The notes under the pieces: model-generated | Databases searched by the model: none | Told to the model about the DNA's origin: nothing | What the model saw: the letters and a program-made list of their open reading frames with translations, nothing else | Shown here: in pieces, positions 13,001 through 20,555 of the stretch | Position numbering within the stretch: the stretch's first letter is position 1 | Layout: each line of letters starts with the position of its first letter | Source: Paractinoplanes lichenicola | Lineage (GTDB): Bacteria; Actinomycetota; Actinomycetes; Mycobacteriales; Micromonosporaceae | Reading direction: 5' to 3' | NCBI RefSeq assembly: GCF_016785085.1 | Contig: NZ_JAENHO010000001.1 | Span: forward strand, 372,001-436,000 | DNA: 64,000 nt | Position numbers and translations under genes: made by a program

Positions 13001-13095
13001 GCCACCGCCTCGGGCCGTTGCCGCACCTGGGCCGAGAACAGTTCGGGCCAGGTGGCCAGGGTGACGACCGCGTCGGTTCGCGCGAATTCGGGCAC
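1..13095 (-). CDS. Non-ribosomal peptide synthetase for a hydroxamate siderophore (partial, C-terminus off the left edge)
   Basis: One minus-strand frame stays open over about 4365 codons and leaves the window without a stop. Domain order is A1 with inserted methyltransferase, T1, E1, C1, A2, T2, E2, C2, A3, T3, C3 (cut). All probed motifs ([38 protein letters not shown]) share this frame. The proposed start is a GTG at 13095 preceded by GAGGGG about 12 bases upstream; the gene begins directly with an adenylation domain, as coelichelin synthetase does. The neighbouring monooxygenase, formyltransferase and FecCD transporter support a siderophore role: the enzyme activates and joins amino acids on carrier domains in the cytoplasm. 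It follows the binding-protein gene by about 50 bp and is probably iron-controlled with it. Odd points are repeat insertions in three linkers. The product, the release domain and the true C-terminus cannot be seen. Confidence 0.93.
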   Translation of the reverse strand, partial: MPEFARTDAVVTLATWPELFSAQVRQRPEAVAVVYEDTALTYAELDERANRLAHALIARGAGPERVVGLCLPRSADLIVAEVAVLKAGAAYLPIDPEYPAERIAYLLGDAAPICVLSTAGLASALPADAVLLEDLAAEPHPATEPAPALTPANAAYVIYTSGSTGRPKGVVVSHSGVAKLLATATERLGLGPHSRVLQFASPSFDVAFFDLCNGLLTGGRLVVVPAERRVPGPELAGYAHEHGVTMMILPPALLAAMPADCTLPAGATLLAGTERVSAELVNRWAQGRPMFNAYGPTEATVNSTLGLCDPDTPPGATVPIGVADPGTTCHVLDSALRPVAAGSVGELYLGGSGLARGYLGRPALTAERFVADPYGGSGERLYRTGDLVRLREDGLLEFVGRADNQVKVRGYRIEPGEIETVIGQHPAVAQVAVVAREDKPGDVRLAAYVVPRLDGTAEQVEQWKELHELLYTAGRTESYAENFTGWNSSYDGLPIPVEQMREWRNATVDAIMALQPRRVLEIGVGSGLLLSRIAPQVEAYWGTDLSEEAIHTLRGHFPDVELSARPADNVDGLPTGYFDTIVINSVAQYFPSGDYLTDVLTKALGLLAPGGSLFLGDVRHLRTLPALRAGIEAVRHGVVDPDAVRRAVLWEGELLVDPDLFATLPGVTSAAVWVKRGRFHNELTRHRYDVVLRTAPVPSLVAPEDITWDELSFTGETPMRVSGLPNARLTADVAALEGSAPDGHDPEDLYRLAERHGWHAEVTFTAGASDGRVDVVFTPPGLPPQPAYRPGQNPVPPYANRPAPFRDANALMTVLRAHARSWLPDYMVPSSFVPLDRIPMTTAGKVDRAALPAPDFAALTTGGAARDAREEVLCALYAEVLGLPEVGVDDDFFALGGDSIVSIQLVIRARQAGLVVTPRQVFQHRTVAALAPVLTTTGDEIEDDPSAGVGEMPLLPIMTWLDECGGDFRAFNQWLLVRVPAGADLPRTLQAIADRHDVLRSRLVRATADAPGRLVIAPPGSVDAAQWLHRIDAAGLTESQIRTLADDAAQQAGRRLDPSAGIMAQAVHLDPGYLVLVVHHIVVDGVSWRILLPDLAEAGAGAALAPIGTPLKRWAELTTADAHRPDRIAELAHWTGQLDGPDPAFGSRELDMVGDLETVRRLTLRLPAERTTALLTSVPAAFHAGVNDVLLTALALAITDWRRSRGIDTPPPLVALEGHGREEQIDPSVRLSRTLGWFTSIFPVRLDHGTTDVGTALKRVKEQLNAVPDHGLGYGLLRYLNPETAAVLAELPVPQISFNYLGRFAVATNQDAPWTPVPGAGVLAGGYDAEMPVAPYTLEVNAFTEDYPDGPRLGVTWAYPTALIDEAAVTELAEGWFIALTALVSHAAEPGAGGHTPSDFPLVPLTQDDVDALAADDVLPLTPLQQGFYFHAGDSTDHYEVQQLVTLDGPLDADALRRSVQGVLDRHAPLRAGFRELTDGRIVQVIVDGVAAPWRVVDSGPDLESLLAAERDAGFDLATPPLLRCLLVRHADDRHTLVLTHHHIVTDGWSVAVFLRDLLDGYAPHGQPPRLAAVTPYRRYLEWLATRDQEAATDAWRAALSGFSNPALLALSSPAHVDTARVDAINIDAAHVDAVHVDAARVDSARVDAVHVDAVHVDAARVDSARVDAVHVDAARVDAAAVNTDRVDGVSLDAASGSVRQVAVELPDDVATGLTQRIRAHGLTLGTVLHGAWGLLLGRLTGRRDVAFGSTVSGRQADVPGIESMIGLFINTVPVRVRWHAAEPLVDLLTRLSDEQAALLDHQHLGLAAIQRLVGVGDLFDSLVVLENYPDHSGLASGDLRVTDVSFREATHYPISLLVAPGPRLGLTVEYDPARITPATLDRVRTGLARLLTAVVHRPTEPVGRIALHDTALPALEGPLFDVPATTLPAAIAAQAARTPDAIAVLAGERSLTYRELDDRSNELAARLIAQRTARPEPGHSPATASPDRVVAAASPDQSVTAASPEPIVAVAVPRRVELIVALLGVMKSGAAYLPLDPAHPVDRLTTVLNDAGATVIVTTADLVAGLPRRDFVLVGDRPATAPPVPSGAGPDHPAYLLYTSGSTGRPKGVLVTHRAIVNQLEWSRRQFPLDDTDRMLQLAPIGFDTSVWEIFWPLYTGAAVVLPPSDAAQDPADLAALIRRHRVTALTMVPSLAAAFLLSDGVREDTTWASSLRWVSSGGEALTGDLARQWHDLTGTHLDNFYGPTETAVQVTWWPNDGTHGPSVPIGGPVGNTRLYVLDDHLQPAPEGELYVAGPQLARGYLGRPTETSHRFVADPFGLPGTRMYRTGDVVRRTPDGTLTYVGRADTEIKVRGARIDPAEIEAWLTSQPGVAQAAVAPQTTVTGGVRVVGCVVPAPGSPRPDGPALIAAAAAALPAALVPSAVVVVDALPLTPNGKVDRSAIAALASAPAPEASTGAVSREPAAAPAPGDDRERVLAEVFATVLNVSEVDSDSDFFALGGDSILSIAVSSRARRLGLPIAPRDVLALRTPRALVASLPVVAEQAPAMPEPLESDGVGDVPLLPIVHWLRDTGASIDRFTLPVLLNVPAHADVRRVLQAVLDRHDGLRLRLRRIASVLWTQEATPSVDAGDLLRRVDVSALPEDELADLVAAEASAAVDRLDPDEGRMLQAVWFDAGDRPGRLLLMAHHLVVDGVSWRILLDDLATAAAGAPLPPAGTSLRRYAQAVQAQAQAPQRLAELEHWMQVLAPGAELLPGGALAPGAESLPSGASGPFARRRVTRLGTAETRALLSAEITETLLAALYRGVRGANGGDLLVEVERHGREQIEPGLDLARTVGWLTAVQPVRLGGADKQTIGEQLRAAPDGGLGYGMLRHLNAQTAPILARYPAPQVLFNYYGRFPAGTGEPWTPVDLPTEVNGGLDLAHLLQVDVVCEETAHGPELVTTWTWADGPLSEQDVTAIADGWTTALQGVGPTLLRLSEDDLARVREISDGDVWPLSPLQEGLYFHASYDALDVYTGQDAFDLGFRVDLERLRRAGRALLARNDGMRAGFASEGLSRPVQFVPHDLELPIDEVTADSDEAVAEAMAQDRARAFDLDHPPLCRLTLIRRPGGRDRLIVSHHLILWDGWSEELFVEQLFTLYEQDGDATGLAPAGSYRDHLAWLAGQDKTTAIEHWRTALEGLTEPTMVGPADRRLAPALPARQTVELDEEQSARLRDATRAHGLTLNTVFSAAWGLVLGGFAGRRDVVFGMTVAGRLGDVPLVDSIVGLFLNTVPVRVAPDPREPVLDLLRRLQEQRLTLMSYDHVGLADIQRAVGHAQLFDTLYVMQNFVDENESADLERRHNFEVVDSVDATHYPLTLVVTPGRRFRIALDHRPEVVDGPAARALLDRLTAVLDRITTTPERPVGALDLLTADDRATLQDDWDRTRNPVGTDTVADLLADQAARTPDAVALVAGEQRLTYAQLDERVDQIARLLVARGAGPEQVVALALPRTLDMVAALFAVLRTGSAYLPLELDLPAERLGLMLADTEPMCVLTYSSVRAMLPPSEVPVVELDTPIEIPDVALPDNRGDAGRLEHPAYIIYTSGSTGRPKGVVTPYRGLTNMLLNHREAIFGPVVAAAGRRLRIAHTVSFAFDMSWEELLWLVEGHEVHVCDEQLRRDAAGLVAYCDEHGIDVVNVTPTYAHHLIEQGLLTNRPPLVLLGGEAVPDTVWSRLRDTDGVTGYNLYGPTEYTINTLGGGTEDSATPTVGKAIWNTRAYILDEFLRPAAPGAPGELYIAGIGLARGYHRQAGLTAERFVADPYGGPGERMYRTGDLVRRRPDGNLDFLGRTDDQVKIRGYRVELGEVESALAGHPSVKQAAVVVDAGKRLAGYLVRGPQWDEDDTVLRQVRQYLKERLPDYMVPAALVAVDHLPLTVNGKLDVRALPAATVQTTAATRPPSTPAETALCEIYADLLDVPEVGVDDSFFDLGGHSLLAIRLVSRARTALGAELSIRDLFEAPTVAELAARVTGSQSKRPTLKKMARPDRLPLSFAQRRLWVLDQMHGPSAAYNFPLTLRLRGPLDVDRLHDALHAVVAKHEILRTVIASDNGEPYQRILPVDEARPPLEVVNDGDVTEIAARPFDLAADLPLRATLIRQGPDEHVLILLLHHIVTDEWSDGPFLADLAAAYEGRADITGPHEGRHEEPLPVQYADYTLWQRDLLAQVEEKQLEFWRTALEGSPEEILLPLDRPRSAEPSADGDEVTVDLPVEVVRGLRRLATDIGASPFMVAHALTAALLHRIGAGDDIPLGAPIAGRTEDDLHDLVGFFVNTLVLRTDLSGDPSFAGLLARVRDGDLTAFENQDVPFEAVVEAVNPPRSLSRHP
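1130..4120 (-). other. NRPS module 3: C2-A3-T3, N5-hydroxyornithine-type code
   Basis: C2 starts at [13 protein letters not shown] (near 4,100). Its active-site string is [11 protein letters not shown] (near 3,730), with one residue more between HH and DG than HHxxxDG. A3 (about 2,800-1,320) gives D235, M236, E239, N278, L299, G301, L322, I330, N331, that is DMENLGLIN, the published code for L-N5-hydroxyornithine in coelichelin and erythrochelin synthetases. T3 has DLGGHSLL near 1,180. There is no epimerase, so the residue should stay L. The monooxygenase at 17,408-18,754 would supply this substrate. Confidence 0.85.
4786..4857 (-). repeat. Two 36-bp in-frame repeats in the NRPS E2 linker
   Basis: Two near-copies of a 36-bp unit (4786-4821 and 4822-4857) encode LAPGAE(L/S)LP(G/S)GA on the minus strand. 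They sit in a loop of epimerization domain E2 and keep the frame. Confidence 0.7.
7077..7157 (-). repeat. Three 27-bp in-frame repeats in the NRPS A2 domain
   Basis: About three copies of a 27-bp unit containing GGTCCGGGGACGC encode a series of ASPD/ASPE blocks on the minus strand. They are inserted between [11 protein letters not shown] and [15 protein letters not shown], where A domains normally have only a few residues. Confidence 0.7.
8031..8255 (-). repeat. 15-bp minisatellite inside NRPS condensation domain C1
   Basis: About 15 tandem copies of a 15-bp unit, + strand consensus CATCAACACGAGCCG with variants. Units 8091-8150 and 8151-8210 form a nearly identical 60-bp higher-order repeat. 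On the minus strand the array stays in the NRPS frame and encodes a pentapeptide series such as [15 protein letters not shown]. It lies between the N- and C-terminal halves of C1, where normal proteins have a short linker. Confidence 0.92.
8900..13095 (-). other. NRPS module 1: A1(MT)-T1-E1
   Basis: The adenylation domain runs from the start to about 10,550, closing with [11 protein letters not shown]. Its specificity line, aligned by eye to GrsA, reads D-V-F-I-L-A-A-V-N, which I cannot assign. A methyltransferase is inserted between core motifs A8 and A10 (about 11,790-10,680) with SAM motif LEIGVGSG near 11,530; such insertions usually N-methylate the aminoacyl residue. The carrier site is FALGGDS near 10,410. 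The epimerization domain (about 10,270-8,900) has [10 protein letters not shown] and FNYLGRF. Predicted output is an N-methylated D-residue at position 1 with no starter condensation domain. Confidence 0.85.
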
Positions 13096-13144
13096 AGCGA
13101 AGTACCGCCCCTCGAAGGTGACGTTGGTGGGGATGGATGGGGGC

Positions 13145-14146
13145 TTACTTGGCGAGCAGCGGCACCATCTGGTCGAGCGCGTACGGGATGCTCAGCACGG
13201 TGCTGAACGAGAGCGCGGCGCCCAGCGGCGGTTCCTCGTACGGGAGGAAGACCGCGCGGTTCTGCTTGGCCACCGCGAGCGTGCCGTAGACCTTGTCGGC
13301 CTTGACGGTGGTCTCGGTCGAGGCGTCGCCGGTGAGGAAGACCAGCTTGTCCACGTCGACCAGGGACAGCTGCTCGGAGCCGATCTCGGCCGCGTACTCC
13401 TTGCCGACCGCGTCCACGATGGGCTCGGGCGTGACGAAGCCGAGCTTGGTCAGCAGCACGACCTTGGGATCGTTGGGCGCGAAGACCGCGTACTTGCCCG
13501 GCTCGTACGGCTCCACGACGGCCACCGACTTGCCCTTGAAACCCGGGTTGGCCGTCGCCAGCTGGGCCAGCTTGGCGTCGATGCCGGCGATCAGCTTGTC
13601 GGCCTCGGCCGGCTTGCCCAGGGCCTGGCCGACCATCTTGGTCATGTCCTGCCAGGGGGCGGTGTAGTCGTCGAAGCCGACGGGCTGGGCCACGGTCGGG
13701 GCGATCTTGGAGAGCTTGTCGTACTGGTCCTTGCTCATGCCCGAGTAGAGCCCGATGATCAGGTCGGGCTTGAGGGCGGCCACCTTCTCCAGGTTGAAGT
13801 CGTCGCGCTCGCCGACGATCTCGGGGGCCTTACCCGCCCAGAGGGGCTGCGCCCACGGCCATTTGCCGTACGGGCGCTCGAGGAACCAGTCGATCGCGCC
13901 GACCGGGACGACGCCCAGCGCGAGCACCGGATCCTGGTCGCTCAGCCCGAGGGTGACCACCCGGCTGGGCGCGGCCTTGATCTCGGTGCTGCCGTATTTG
14001 TGCTCGACGCTGACCGGGAAGGCGGAACCGGCGGCCTCGCTCGACTGTGGGGTGGAGGCGGCCTCGTCGTCACCCGCGCAGCCGGCGAGCGAGAGAACGG
14101 CGGCGGCCAGCACGGCGGTGAACCGGCGGCGGGCAGAGGTGAGCAA
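13145..14146 (-). CDS. Ferric-siderophore ABC transporter substrate-binding lipoprotein
   Basis: A 333-residue lipoprotein with signal [20 protein letters not shown] followed by lipobox LAGC (Cys23). The start is a TTG at 14146, five bases after GGAGGGA. The rest is a FecB/FepB-like periplasmic-binding fold, with [20 protein letters not shown] and a late region [14 protein letters not shown] typical of iron-siderophore binding proteins. Anchored outside the membrane, it would capture the ferric siderophore and hand it to the divergently encoded permeases. It is transcribed toward the NRPS gene, about 50 bp downstream, and has an iron box just upstream, so it probably heads that operon. It resembles the CchF class; the exact ligand is not visible. 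Confidence 0.92.
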   Translation of the reverse strand: MLTSARRRFTAVLAAAVLSLAGCAGDDEAASTPQSSEAAGSAFPVSVEHKYGSTEIKAAPSRVVTLGLSDQDPVLALGVVPVGAIDWFLERPYGKWPWAQPLWAGKAPEIVGERDDFNLEKVAALKPDLIIGLYSGMSKDQYDKLSKIAPTVAQPVGFDDYTAPWQDMTKMVGQALGKPAEADKLIAGIDAKLAQLATANPGFKGKSVAVVEPYEPGKYAVFAPNDPKVVLLTKLGFVTPEPIVDAVGKEYAAEIGSEQLSLVDVDKLVFLTGDASTETTVKADKVYGTLAVAKQNRAVFLPYEEPPLGAALSFSTVLSIPYALDQMVPLLAK

Positions 14147-14183
14147 CGGGTTCCCTCCGATGGAGACATGGACGCCGTCATCG

Positions 14184-14202
14184 TAAGGTTTGCCTAACCT
14201 AA
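14184..14202. promoter_or_regulatory. Iron box (DmdR/IdeR-like) upstream of the binding-protein gene
   Basis: TAAGGTTTGCCTAACCTAA closely matches the 19-bp actinobacterial iron-regulator consensus TTAGGTTAGGCTAACCTAA. It lies about 40 bp upstream of the minus-strand TTG start, so Fe(II)-repressor binding would shut off the binding protein and NRPS. Confidence 0.8.
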
Positions 14203-14228
14203 GTCACAAGCGGTCCCTGCGCGCTCGG

Positions 14229-14248
14229 TAAGGGTTAGGCAACCCTTA
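14229..14248. promoter_or_regulatory. Second iron box, upstream of the permease operon
   Basis: TAAGGGTTAGGCAACCCTTA is an 8-bp perfect inverted repeat around AGGC, 31 bp before the permease ATG. With the site at 14184 it gives each divergent promoter its own iron-repressor site. Confidence 0.8.
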
Positions 14249-14279
14249 GCATAGCCACCATGTCCACCGTGGAGGAAGC

Positions 14280-15326
14280 ATGACGACAACGGCCCCGGTC
14301 AATGCGGCCGTGGCGACCGTTCCGAGGCGTACGGTGTTGTTGATCACCGCTGTCGTGGTGCTGGCGGTCCTGTGCGTGCTGTCGCTGGCCGCCGGGAGCA
14401 AGGCGGTCCCGCTCGACGAGGTGTTCCGGGCCGTGTTCGACCGGTCGGCCGCCCGGGTCGACAACCCGCAGGTCGAGGCGATCGTCTGGGGCGTCCGGGT
14501 CCCCCGCACCATCTGCGCCGTGCTCGTCGGGCTCGCCCTGGGCCTGGCCGGCGCCCTGATGCAGGGCCTGACCCGCAACCCGCTGGCCGACCCGGGCCTG
14601 CTCGGGGTGAGCGCGGGCGCGTCGTTCGCCATCGTCGTCGCGGTGGGCTTCCTCGGCGTGACCGCGGCCGCCGGCTATGTGTGGTTCGCGCTGGCCGGGG
14701 CGCTCGCCGGGGCCGTGGCCGTGCAGGTGCTGGGCAGCCTGGGCCAGGGCGGCGCCACCCCGGTCAAGATCGCCCTGGCCGGGATCGCGCTGACGTTCCT
14801 GCTCGGCTCGTGCACCAGCGCGATCGTGCTGCGCCACCCCGAGGCCCTCAACCGCTTCCGGTTCTGGTCGGCCGGCTCCCTGACCGGCGCCGACCCCGCG
14901 ATGCTGTGGCGCATGTCCCCGTTCCTGGCCGCCGGGGTCGTGCTCGCCCTCGCCGCCGGGCCCGCGCTCAACAGCCTGGCGCTGGGCGAGGACACGGCGA
15001 TCGCGCTGGGCCGCCGGGTCGGGCTGATCCGCCTCCAGGCCGTCGTGGCGGTGACATTGCTGGCCGGGACGGCCGTGGCGATCGCCGGGCCGATCGTCTT
15101 CATCGGGCTGGTGGTGCCGCACGTGGCCCGGCTGATCACCGGCCCCGACCACCGCTGGCTGCTGCCGGCGACCGCCCTGCTCGCTCCCTGCCTGCTGCTG
15201 GTGGCCGACATCCTGGGCCGGGTGATCACGCGGCCCGAGGAGGTGCAGGCGGGCATCGTGGTGGCCTTCCTGGGTGGACCGTTCTTCATCACGCTGGTGC
15301 GGCGGAGCCGGGCGGTGGAGCTCTGA
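14280..15326 (+). CDS. Ferric-siderophore ABC permease 1 (FecCD family)
   Basis: A 348-residue polytopic membrane protein of the FecCD/BtuC family. Visible family signatures include RVPRTICAVLVGLALGLAGA and GLTRNPLADPGLLGVSAGAS near the N-terminus, the cytoplasmic coupling segment in the middle, and AIAGPIVFIGLVVPHVARL near the C-terminus. The ATG follows GGAGG by four bases. It forms the membrane channel, together with the next gene, for import of the ferric siderophore. The stop overlaps the next ATG (ATGA), so the two are translationally coupled. Expression should be iron-repressed through the palindrome at 14229-14248. Confidence 0.93.
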   Translation: MTTTAPVNAAVATVPRRTVLLITAVVVLAVLCVLSLAAGSKAVPLDEVFRAVFDRSAARVDNPQVEAIVWGVRVPRTICAVLVGLALGLAGALMQGLTRNPLADPGLLGVSAGASFAIVVAVGFLGVTAAAGYVWFALAGALAGAVAVQVLGSLGQGGATPVKIALAGIALTFLLGSCTSAIVLRHPEALNRFRFWSAGSLTGADPAMLWRMSPFLAAGVVLALAAGPALNSLALGEDTAIALGRRVGLIRLQAVVAVTLLAGTAVAIAGPIVFIGLVVPHVARLITGPDHRWLLPATALLAPCLLLVADILGRVITRPEEVQAGIVVAFLGGPFFITLVRRSRAVEL

Positions 15327-16483
15327 TGACGAGGCGCGACACCGAGCCGACCACTCACGACGCCGCGCCGGCCGACCGCAACGCCACGCCGACCGACCGC
15401 GCCGCCACGCCGACTGCTCGGGCCGGCACCCCGCCCGGCCGCGGCCCCGCGCTCCGGGCCGGCGCCTTCCGGATGTCCGCGCTGCCGATCTCCGGGGTCG
15501 TGCCGCCCCGAACCGTTGCCGTCTGCCTCGCGCTGATCGTCGCCACGTTCGGCGTGCTCTGCGTGAGCCTGGCCCTGGGCGACTATCCGGTCAGCCTGCC
15601 CGACGTGCTGAGCGCGCTGGTCGGCGGTGACAACGGCGGTTCCGCGTTCATCGTCCGCGAGCTGCGCCTCCCCCGCGCGCTGACCGGCCTGCTGGTCGGG
15701 GCGGCGTTCGCGGTCTCCGGCGCCATCTTCCAGACGATCACCCGCAACCCGCTGGCCAGCCCCGACATGATCGGCATCAACGCCGGGGCCACGACCGCGG
15801 TGGTCGGCGGCATCGTGCTCGGCGTGGGTTCGGGGGCCTGGCTGGGCGTGCTCGGCGCGCTGGCCACGGCGGCGCTCATCTATCTGCTGGCCTGGCGGCG
15901 CGGGGCCAGCGGCTACCGCATCGTGCTGGTCGGCATCGGCGTCGCCTGGATGTGCACCAGCGCCACCGATTACCTGCTGACCCACGCCAAGCTGCACGAG
16001 GCCCAGGAGGCGTTCGGCTGGCTGGTCGGCAGCATCAACGGCCGCGGCTGGGAGACAGTCGGCCCGCTGGCCCTCGCCGTCGGCCTGCTGCTGCCGCTCG
16101 TGCTGCTGCTCACCTTGTGGAGCCGCACCCTGGCCCTCGGCGACGACGTGGCCCGCGGCCTCGGCACTCCTGTGCAGCGGGCCCGGTTCGGCCTGCTGCT
16201 GGCCGGGGTCGGACTCGTCGCCTTCGCCACGGCGGCCGCCGGCCCGGTGCTCTTCGTCGCCCTCGCCGCGCCCCAGGTGGCCCAGCGGCTGGCCGGCCAG
16301 GCCACCCCGCCACCGGCCACGTCCGCGCTGACCGGCGCTTTCATGGTGCTCGTAAGCGACCTGCTGGCCCGCTACTTGATCCCGGACGCCGACCTGCCCG
16401 TCGGCGTCGTCACCGGCGCGCTGGGCGCAGCCTTCCTGCTGTGGCTGCTCGCCCGCGCCAACCGAGCCGGCGCCGGAGGCTGA
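15326..16483 (+). CDS. Ferric-siderophore ABC permease 2 (FecCD family)
   Basis: A 385-residue partner permease, starting in the ATGA overlap with permease 1. The family signature [20 protein letters not shown] and [20 protein letters not shown] are clear, and [19 protein letters not shown] is in the C-terminal part. The first 60 residues are an unusual hydrophilic cytoplasmic tail rich in Ala, Pro, Thr, Asp and Arg with a repeated DR.ATPT pattern (DNA 15355-15440), absent from ordinary FecCD proteins; its role is unknown. With permease 1 and the ATPase it forms the siderophore importer. A strong GGAGG at its 3' end serves the small ORF that follows. Confidence 0.92.
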   Translation: MTRRDTEPTTHDAAPADRNATPTDRAATPTARAGTPPGRGPALRAGAFRMSALPISGVVPPRTVAVCLALIVATFGVLCVSLALGDYPVSLPDVLSALVGGDNGGSAFIVRELRLPRALTGLLVGAAFAVSGAIFQTITRNPLASPDMIGINAGATTAVVGGIVLGVGSGAWLGVLGALATAALIYLLAWRRGASGYRIVLVGIGVAWMCTSATDYLLTHAKLHEAQEAFGWLVGSINGRGWETVGPLALAVGLLLPLVLLLTLWSRTLALGDDVARGLGTPVQRARFGLLLAGVGLVAFATAAAGPVLFVALAAPQVAQRLAGQATPPPATSALTGAFMVLVSDLLARYLIPDADLPVGVVTGALGAAFLLWLLARANRAGAGG

Positions 16484-16485
16484 CC

Positions 16486-16569
16486 ATGACCCCATCGCTG
16501 AGGCCCGCCATCCACAAGCCCGCCATCCACAGGCCGACCCTGGCCACCCGCCATGGAGGACGATCTTGA
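16486..16569 (+). CDS. 27-residue ORF coupling permease and ATPase genes
   Basis: An ATG at 16486 stands six bases after a strong GGAGG. The 27-codon frame contains [11 protein letters not shown] (a tandem of PAIH.P) and ends with a TGA at 16567-16569 that overlaps the TTG start of the ATPase gene (TTGA). I recognise no homology. The placement suggests a coupling or leader peptide that delivers ribosomes to a weak TTG start; it may instead be accidental. Confidence 0.45.
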   Translation: MTPSLRPAIHKPAIHRPTLATRHGGRS

Positions 16570-17387
16570 CCGCGCATCAACCCGAGCTGCGGGCCGAGGG
16601 GCTGCGCCTGGCCTACCCCGGCCGGATCGTGGTGGAGGATCTCGATCTCGAGCTGCCGACCGGCCGCATCACGGCCATCGTTGGGGCCAACGCCTGCGGC
16701 AAGTCGACGCTGCTCCGAGCGCTGGCCCGCCTCATGCCCCCGGCCGCCGGCTGCGTCAGGCTCGACGGCGAGGCGATCCACACGCTGCCGACCCGGCAGG
16801 TGGCCCGGCAGGTCGGCATCCTCCCCCAGTCCCCGGTGACCCCGGCCGGCCTGACCGTGGTCGACCTGGTCAGCCGGGGCCGTTCACCCCATCAGAGCTG
16901 GTGGCAGCAGTGGTCGGCCGCCGACGAGGCCGCGGTGAGCGCCGCGCTGGCCGCCACGGGCATGACCGATCTGGCCCACCGCCCGGTCGACGAGCTCTCC
17001 GGCGGGCAGCGGCAGCGGGCCTGGATCGCGATGGCCGTGGCCCAGGAGACGCCGGTGCTGCTGCTGGACGAGCCGACCACGTTCCTCGACCTGTCGCACC
17101 AGATCGACGTGCTCGACCTCGTCGTCGATCTCAACCGGCGCGACGGCCGGACCGTCGTGATGGTGTTGCACGACCTCAACCAGGCCGGCCGGTACGCCGA
17201 TCATCTGGTCGCCCTGAAGGCGGGCCGGATCGCCGCACAGGGCGGTCCGGCCGCCGTCATCACTCCCGAGGTGGTGGCCGACGTGTTCGACGTCGACTGT
17301 CAGGTGACCGTCGACCCGGTCAGTGGCACGCCGCTGATCATCCCGGGCGGGCGGCACCACCTGCTGGGGGCGTCAGCCGAGGAATAA
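16566..17387 (+). CDS. Ferric-siderophore ABC transporter ATP-binding protein
   Basis: A 273-residue FecE/FepC-type ATPase. It has Walker [10 protein letters not shown], a Q-loop region ILPQSP, signature [17 protein letters not shown], Walker [17 protein letters not shown] and switch His in [14 protein letters not shown]. The start is a TTG with AGGAGG ahead of it (ATGGAGGACGATCTTG), overlapping the stop of the 27-residue ORF. In the Walker A, Ala replaces the common Pro and Gly of GPNGCGKST, a tolerated variation. It energises the two upstream permeases. It converges on the monooxygenase gene with only 20 bp between stops. Confidence 0.95.
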   Translation: MTAHQPELRAEGLRLAYPGRIVVEDLDLELPTGRITAIVGANACGKSTLLRALARLMPPAAGCVRLDGEAIHTLPTRQVARQVGILPQSPVTPAGLTVVDLVSRGRSPHQSWWQQWSAADEAAVSAALAATGMTDLAHRPVDELSGGQRQRAWIAMAVAQETPVLLLDEPTTFLDLSHQIDVLDLVVDLNRRDGRTVVMVLHDLNQAGRYADHLVALKAGRIAAQGGPAAVITPEVVADVFDVDCQVTVDPVSGTPLIIPGGRHHLLGASAEE

Positions 17388-17407
17388 GGCGAACGAACAA
17401 AAGCTCG

Positions 17408-18754
17408 TCAGCCGATGAATGACGGGTGACGGACCTCCGCGTTGGCGACCACCGAGGCCAGGATCTCGGCCGAGCGCACCGACGTGTTGGACAGCAGCGA
17501 CGACGAGATGCCGTGGGTGTGCTCCGTCCCGCCCTGCAGATAGACGCCGGCCCGCACCCGGGGCCCGAGGTCGATCCGATAGTCGCGGGCGACCACCACC
17601 TGCCCGGCCTCGTCGCGCCGGCACTCCGCGGCGAAGTCACCGAGCAGCGCGGCCGGGTCGGGCTGGCGGTAGCCGGTGGCGAACACCACGGCGTCGGCCT
17701 CCAGCACCTGCCGCTCGCCGCTGATCATCGATTCGACCACCGTCTGCACCTTGTCGCCCAGGCGGACGGCCTCGGTCACCTTGGACACGTTGAGCAGCCG
17801 CAGCCGCTCCTCGCCGCGCACCTTCTCCTGATAGACCCGGCGGGACAGGTCCTCGATCAGCTCCTGGTCGACCACCGAATAGTTGGTGTTGCCGTGATAG
17901 TCGAGCATCATCTGCTTGACCTGCGCCGGCGCCGCGAAGTAGTCGTCCACGGCGGCGGGGTCGAAGATGCGGTTGGCGAAGGCGCTGTCGTCGGCCGGGC
18001 TGTAGCCGTAGCGGGTGATCACCGCGTTGACCTCGGCCTGCGGGAACTCGCGGTGCAGATAGTCGACGGCCTCGGCCGCGCTCTGGCCGGCGCCGACCAC
18101 GACAAAGCGCTTCGCCGAGGGCGCCTCGACCTTGAGCCGCTCGGCCTTGGGCAGCAGATCGCGGGTGTGCCAGATGCGGTCGTCGGCGGTCACCCCGTCG
18201 GGCAGCCGCGGCGTCAGGCCGGTGCCCAGCACCAGGTTGCGGGCCCGGTGCACCAGCGGCCCGGCGTCGCCGGTGACGTCGGCCGAGACCACGTCGAACC
18301 AGGCGACCTCGCCGTCGCGCAGCACCGGGCGGATCTCGACCACCTCGCGGCCGTACGTGACATCGCCGTCGACGAGCTCGGCCGCCCACTGCAGATAGTC
18401 GTGGAACTCCATGCGGGACGGGAAGAAGTTCTTCTGATTGATGAAATCGATCAGACGGTCCCGGCTCTGCAGGTAACACAGAAAGCTGAAGTCACTCTTC
18501 GGATTGCGCAGCGTGACCAGGTCCTTGAGGAACGAGACCTGCATCGTCGCATCCTCGAGCAGCATCCCCCGATGCCAGCCGAATCCCCGTTGGCGCTCCA
18601 CGAAGGCCGCGGTCGCCGGGCGCGTTCCCGGCGTCGGCGGAAGCTCCGCATTGTGTTCGGCGATCGCGATCGCCAGAGCCAGATTGGACGGACCGAACCC
18701 GACGCCGACCAGATCGTGAATCGACCGGTCGCCGTCGAAAGGTTCCTCTGACAT
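17408..18754 (-). CDS. L-ornithine N5-monooxygenase (siderophore hydroxamate precursor)
   Basis: A 448-residue flavin N-hydroxylase of the SidA/IucD/PvdA family. FAD site GVGFGPSNLALAIAI is near the N-terminus, NADPH site VVVGAGQSAAEAVDYL in the middle, and ATGYRQPDPAALLG near the C-terminus. The segment FFPSRMEFHDYLQWAAE is typical of ornithine/lysine hydroxylases. I chose the ATG at 18754, five bases after GGGA, over an upstream in-frame start at 18835 that would lie closer to the iron box and add 27 non-family residues. It makes N5-hydroxyornithine, which matches the DMENLGLIN code of NRPS domain A3, so ornithine is the likely substrate rather than lysine. It corresponds to CchB in coelichelin clusters. 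Confidence 0.92.
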   Translation of the reverse strand: MSEEPFDGDRSIHDLVGVGFGPSNLALAIAIAEHNAELPPTPGTRPATAAFVERQRGFGWHRGMLLEDATMQVSFLKDLVTLRNPKSDFSFLCYLQSRDRLIDFINQKNFFPSRMEFHDYLQWAAELVDGDVTYGREVVEIRPVLRDGEVAWFDVVSADVTGDAGPLVHRARNLVLGTGLTPRLPDGVTADDRIWHTRDLLPKAERLKVEAPSAKRFVVVGAGQSAAEAVDYLHREFPQAEVNAVITRYGYSPADDSAFANRIFDPAAVDDYFAAPAQVKQMMLDYHGNTNYSVVDQELIEDLSRRVYQEKVRGEERLRLLNVSKVTEAVRLGDKVQTVVESMISGERQVLEADAVVFATGYRQPDPAALLGDFAAECRRDEAGQVVVARDYRIDLGPRVRAGVYLQGGTEHTHGISSSLLSNTSVRSAEILASVVANAEVRHPSFIG

Positions 18755-18849
18755 ACGTGTCCCATCACGTGGGCCGGGCATGCCCGGGGCGCGGAAACGG
18801 ATACCACTTCGAGCCGGGTGTATCCACTTGAACACCCTGCGTGCCTTAG

Positions 18850-18868
18850 TTAGGCAAGGCTAACTATA
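18850..18868. promoter_or_regulatory. Iron box between monooxygenase and formyltransferase genes
   Basis: TTAGGCAAGGCTAACTATA agrees with the iron-box consensus TTAGGTTAGGCTAACCTAA at about 14 of 19 positions; a shifted perfect pair TAGTTAG / CTAACTA (18847-18853, 18860-18866) overlaps it. It sits in the divergent promoter region, so both tailoring genes should respond to iron. Confidence 0.72.
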
Positions 18869-18945
18869 GTACGATCGCCATCGATCGTGAACACCCGGCC
18901 GCACGCCGTCCATCAGGGACCGTGGCTACGAGGAGGACATCGCCC

Positions 18946-19893
18946 ATGCGGGTCACAATGTTCGGATATCAGACCTGGGGGCACCGCACCCTGCAGGCGC
19001 TGCTCGACTCCGAACACGAGGTGACGCTGGTCGTCACCCACCCCAAGAGCGACCACGCGTACGAGAAGATCTGGGACGACTCCGTCGCCGATCTCGCCGA
19101 GAAGCGCGACGTGCCGGTGATCCTGCGCAACCGGCCCGACGACGACGAGCTGCTCCAGGCGCTCAAGGCGGCCGATCCGGACGTCATCGTGGCCACCAAC
19201 TGGCGCACGTGGATCCCGCCGAGCATCTTCAACCTGCCCCGGCTGGGCACGCTCAACGTGCACGACTCGCTGCTGCCGGCGTACGCGGGCTTCTCGCCGT
19301 TGATCTGGGCTTTGATCAACGGGGAGAAGGAGGTCGGCGTGACCGCGCACATGATGGACGAGACGCTCGACGCGGGCGACATCGTGCTGCAGCGCGCGGT
19401 GCCGGTCGGCCCCCGGGACACGACGACCGATCTCTTCCACCGCACGCTCGAGCTGTTCGGGCCGATCACCGTGGACGGCCTGGCGCTGATCGCCTCGGGC
19501 CGCACCGACTGGGTCAAGCAGGACAGGTCGAAGGCCAGCTTCTTCCACAAGCGGGCCGACGAGGACTGCCGCATCGACTGGGGCTGGCCCGCGGAGGATC
19601 TCGACCGGCTCGTCCGGGCCCAGTGCGAGCCCTACCCGAGCGCGTACACGTTCCACCGCGGCCGCCGGCTGGAGATCGTCGCGGCGGAGGTCTCGACCGG
19701 CATCTACGGCGGGACGCCCGGCCGCATCTTCTATCGCGAGGGCGACGGCGTCGCGATCGTGGCCGGGGCCGACGCCCGCCACGGCCGCAACCACGCCCTG
19801 CTGGTCACTCGCGTCCGCACCGACGACGGCCACGAGCTGGCCGCCCACGACTACTTCACGTCGATGGGCGGCTATCTCACGAACCAGGCCTAG
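18946..19893 (+). CDS. N10-formyltetrahydrofolate-dependent hydroxyornithine formyltransferase
   Basis: A 315-residue protein of the methionyl-tRNA formyltransferase fold. LNVHDSLLPAYAGFSPL contains the N..H of the formyl-transfer site and MMDETLDAGDI the partner Asp. I chose the ATG at 18946 because AGGAGGA lies eight bases upstream; a GTG at 18922 also exists. Coelichelin clusters carry such an enzyme (CchA) to make N5-formyl-N5-hydroxyornithine, and its position opposite the monooxygenase under a shared iron box supports that role. The C-terminal region (GGTPGRIFYREGDGVAI) resembles the Fmt C-terminal domain. A true initiator-tRNA formyltransferase is less likely given the context. Confidence 0.88.
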   Translation: MRVTMFGYQTWGHRTLQALLDSEHEVTLVVTHPKSDHAYEKIWDDSVADLAEKRDVPVILRNRPDDDELLQALKAADPDVIVATNWRTWIPPSIFNLPRLGTLNVHDSLLPAYAGFSPLIWALINGEKEVGVTAHMMDETLDAGDIVLQRAVPVGPRDTTTDLFHRTLELFGPITVDGLALIASGRTDWVKQDRSKASFFHKRADEDCRIDWGWPAEDLDRLVRAQCEPYPSAYTFHRGRRLEIVAAEVSTGIYGGTPGRIFYREGDGVAIVAGADARHGRNHALLVTRVRTDDGHELAAHDYFTSMGGYLTNQA

Positions 19894-20057
19894 GCCCTGT
19901 TTCGCAGTGGGGGCGGGGCTGCGGCAGGGCCCAGATCCCGCCTGGCGGCGTCCCGGGAAAGCCAGGTTCCAACACCGGGAGCCAGGCTTCCCCGGGCCAC
20001 CACCAGACGAAATCTGGACCCGGCCTCGCTCCCACCCCCACCACGAAACAGGGCCTA
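19890..20057. repeat. 168-bp imperfect inverted-repeat element between convergent genes
   Basis: The ends are perfect complements: TAGGCCCTGTTTCG at the left and CGAAACAGGGCCTA at the right, and the G-rich stretches that follow also pair (GTGGGGGCGGGGC with the complement of CTCCCACCCCCAC). Inner segments form smaller hairpins around GCCAGG / CCAGGC. The left TAG is the stop of the formyltransferase and the right CTA is the stop of the cupin gene, so the element exactly fills the convergent gap. It may be a bidirectional terminator or a MITE-like repeat. Confidence 0.7.
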
Positions 20058-20555
20058 GATGAACTCGCTGCGATAGTCCGCGGCGAGTTCGGCCGCGCGG
20101 CGTCGCCGTTCCAGCAGCTCGTCCTGCGACAGCTGCGGGGGCGGGGCGTCCGCGCCGGCGATGACGTCACCGATGCGCAGGAAGTACTCGTCCTGGCCGG
20201 CCGGGGTGCACATGCAGAGCATCCGGGCCGGCGCGCCGGAGACGTTGCGGAAGTTGTGCGGCGCGTTGGCCGGGATGTTGATCGTCGACCCCGCCCGTAC
20301 GGTGTGCTTCTCGCCCCGGAACATGAACTCGATCTCTCCTTCGAGGAGCGTGAACATCTCCTCGAAGTCGTGCCGGTGCGGGGGCGGGCCGCCGCCGTCG
20401 GGCACGCGCATGTCGATCAGGCAGTACTGGCCGTTCGTCTGCTCGCCGGTGATCAGCATCGCGTACGTGTTGCCGACCAGCGAGATGTACGTCGTGGCGG
20501 GGTCGTCGGGGTTGGCGACGGTCAGCGACCGGGACGGATCGTCGTCGGGAATCAT
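20055..20555 (-). CDS. Cupin-domain protein
   Basis: A 166-residue single-domain cupin. Motif 1 is PPPHRHDFEEMFTLLEGE (metal-binding His, His, Glu) and motif 2 is NIPANAPHNFRNVSG (His). The C-terminal 40 residues are charged and helical (ELLERRRRAAELAADYRSEF). It starts in a 4-bp overlap with the end of the oxidoreductase gene, so the two are co-translated. Cupins of this type are metal-dependent oxygenases, isomerases or ligand-binding proteins; the substrate cannot be told. Its pairing with an NADPH:quinone-type reductase suggests modification of a small organic or quinone-like molecule. Confidence 0.82.
   Translation of the reverse strand: MIPDDDPSRSLTVANPDDPATTYISLVGNTYAMLITGEQTNGQYCLIDMRVPDGGGPPPHRHDFEEMFTLLEGEIEFMFRGEKHTVRAGSTINIPANAPHNFRNVSGAPARMLCMCTPAGQDEYFLRIGDVIAGADAPPPQLSQDELLERRRRAAELAADYRSEFI

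Noticed and set aside
9286..13206. 1306-codon open frame on the + strand
   Set aside because: Also antisense to the NRPS, with no recognisable family sequence, while the minus strand shows continuous A, MT, T, E and C motifs.
18946..19893. Housekeeping methionyl-tRNA formyltransferase
   Set aside because: The fold fits, but the gene is paired with a hydroxylase under an iron box and is not next to def or rsmB-type genes, so a siderophore formyltransferase is more likely.
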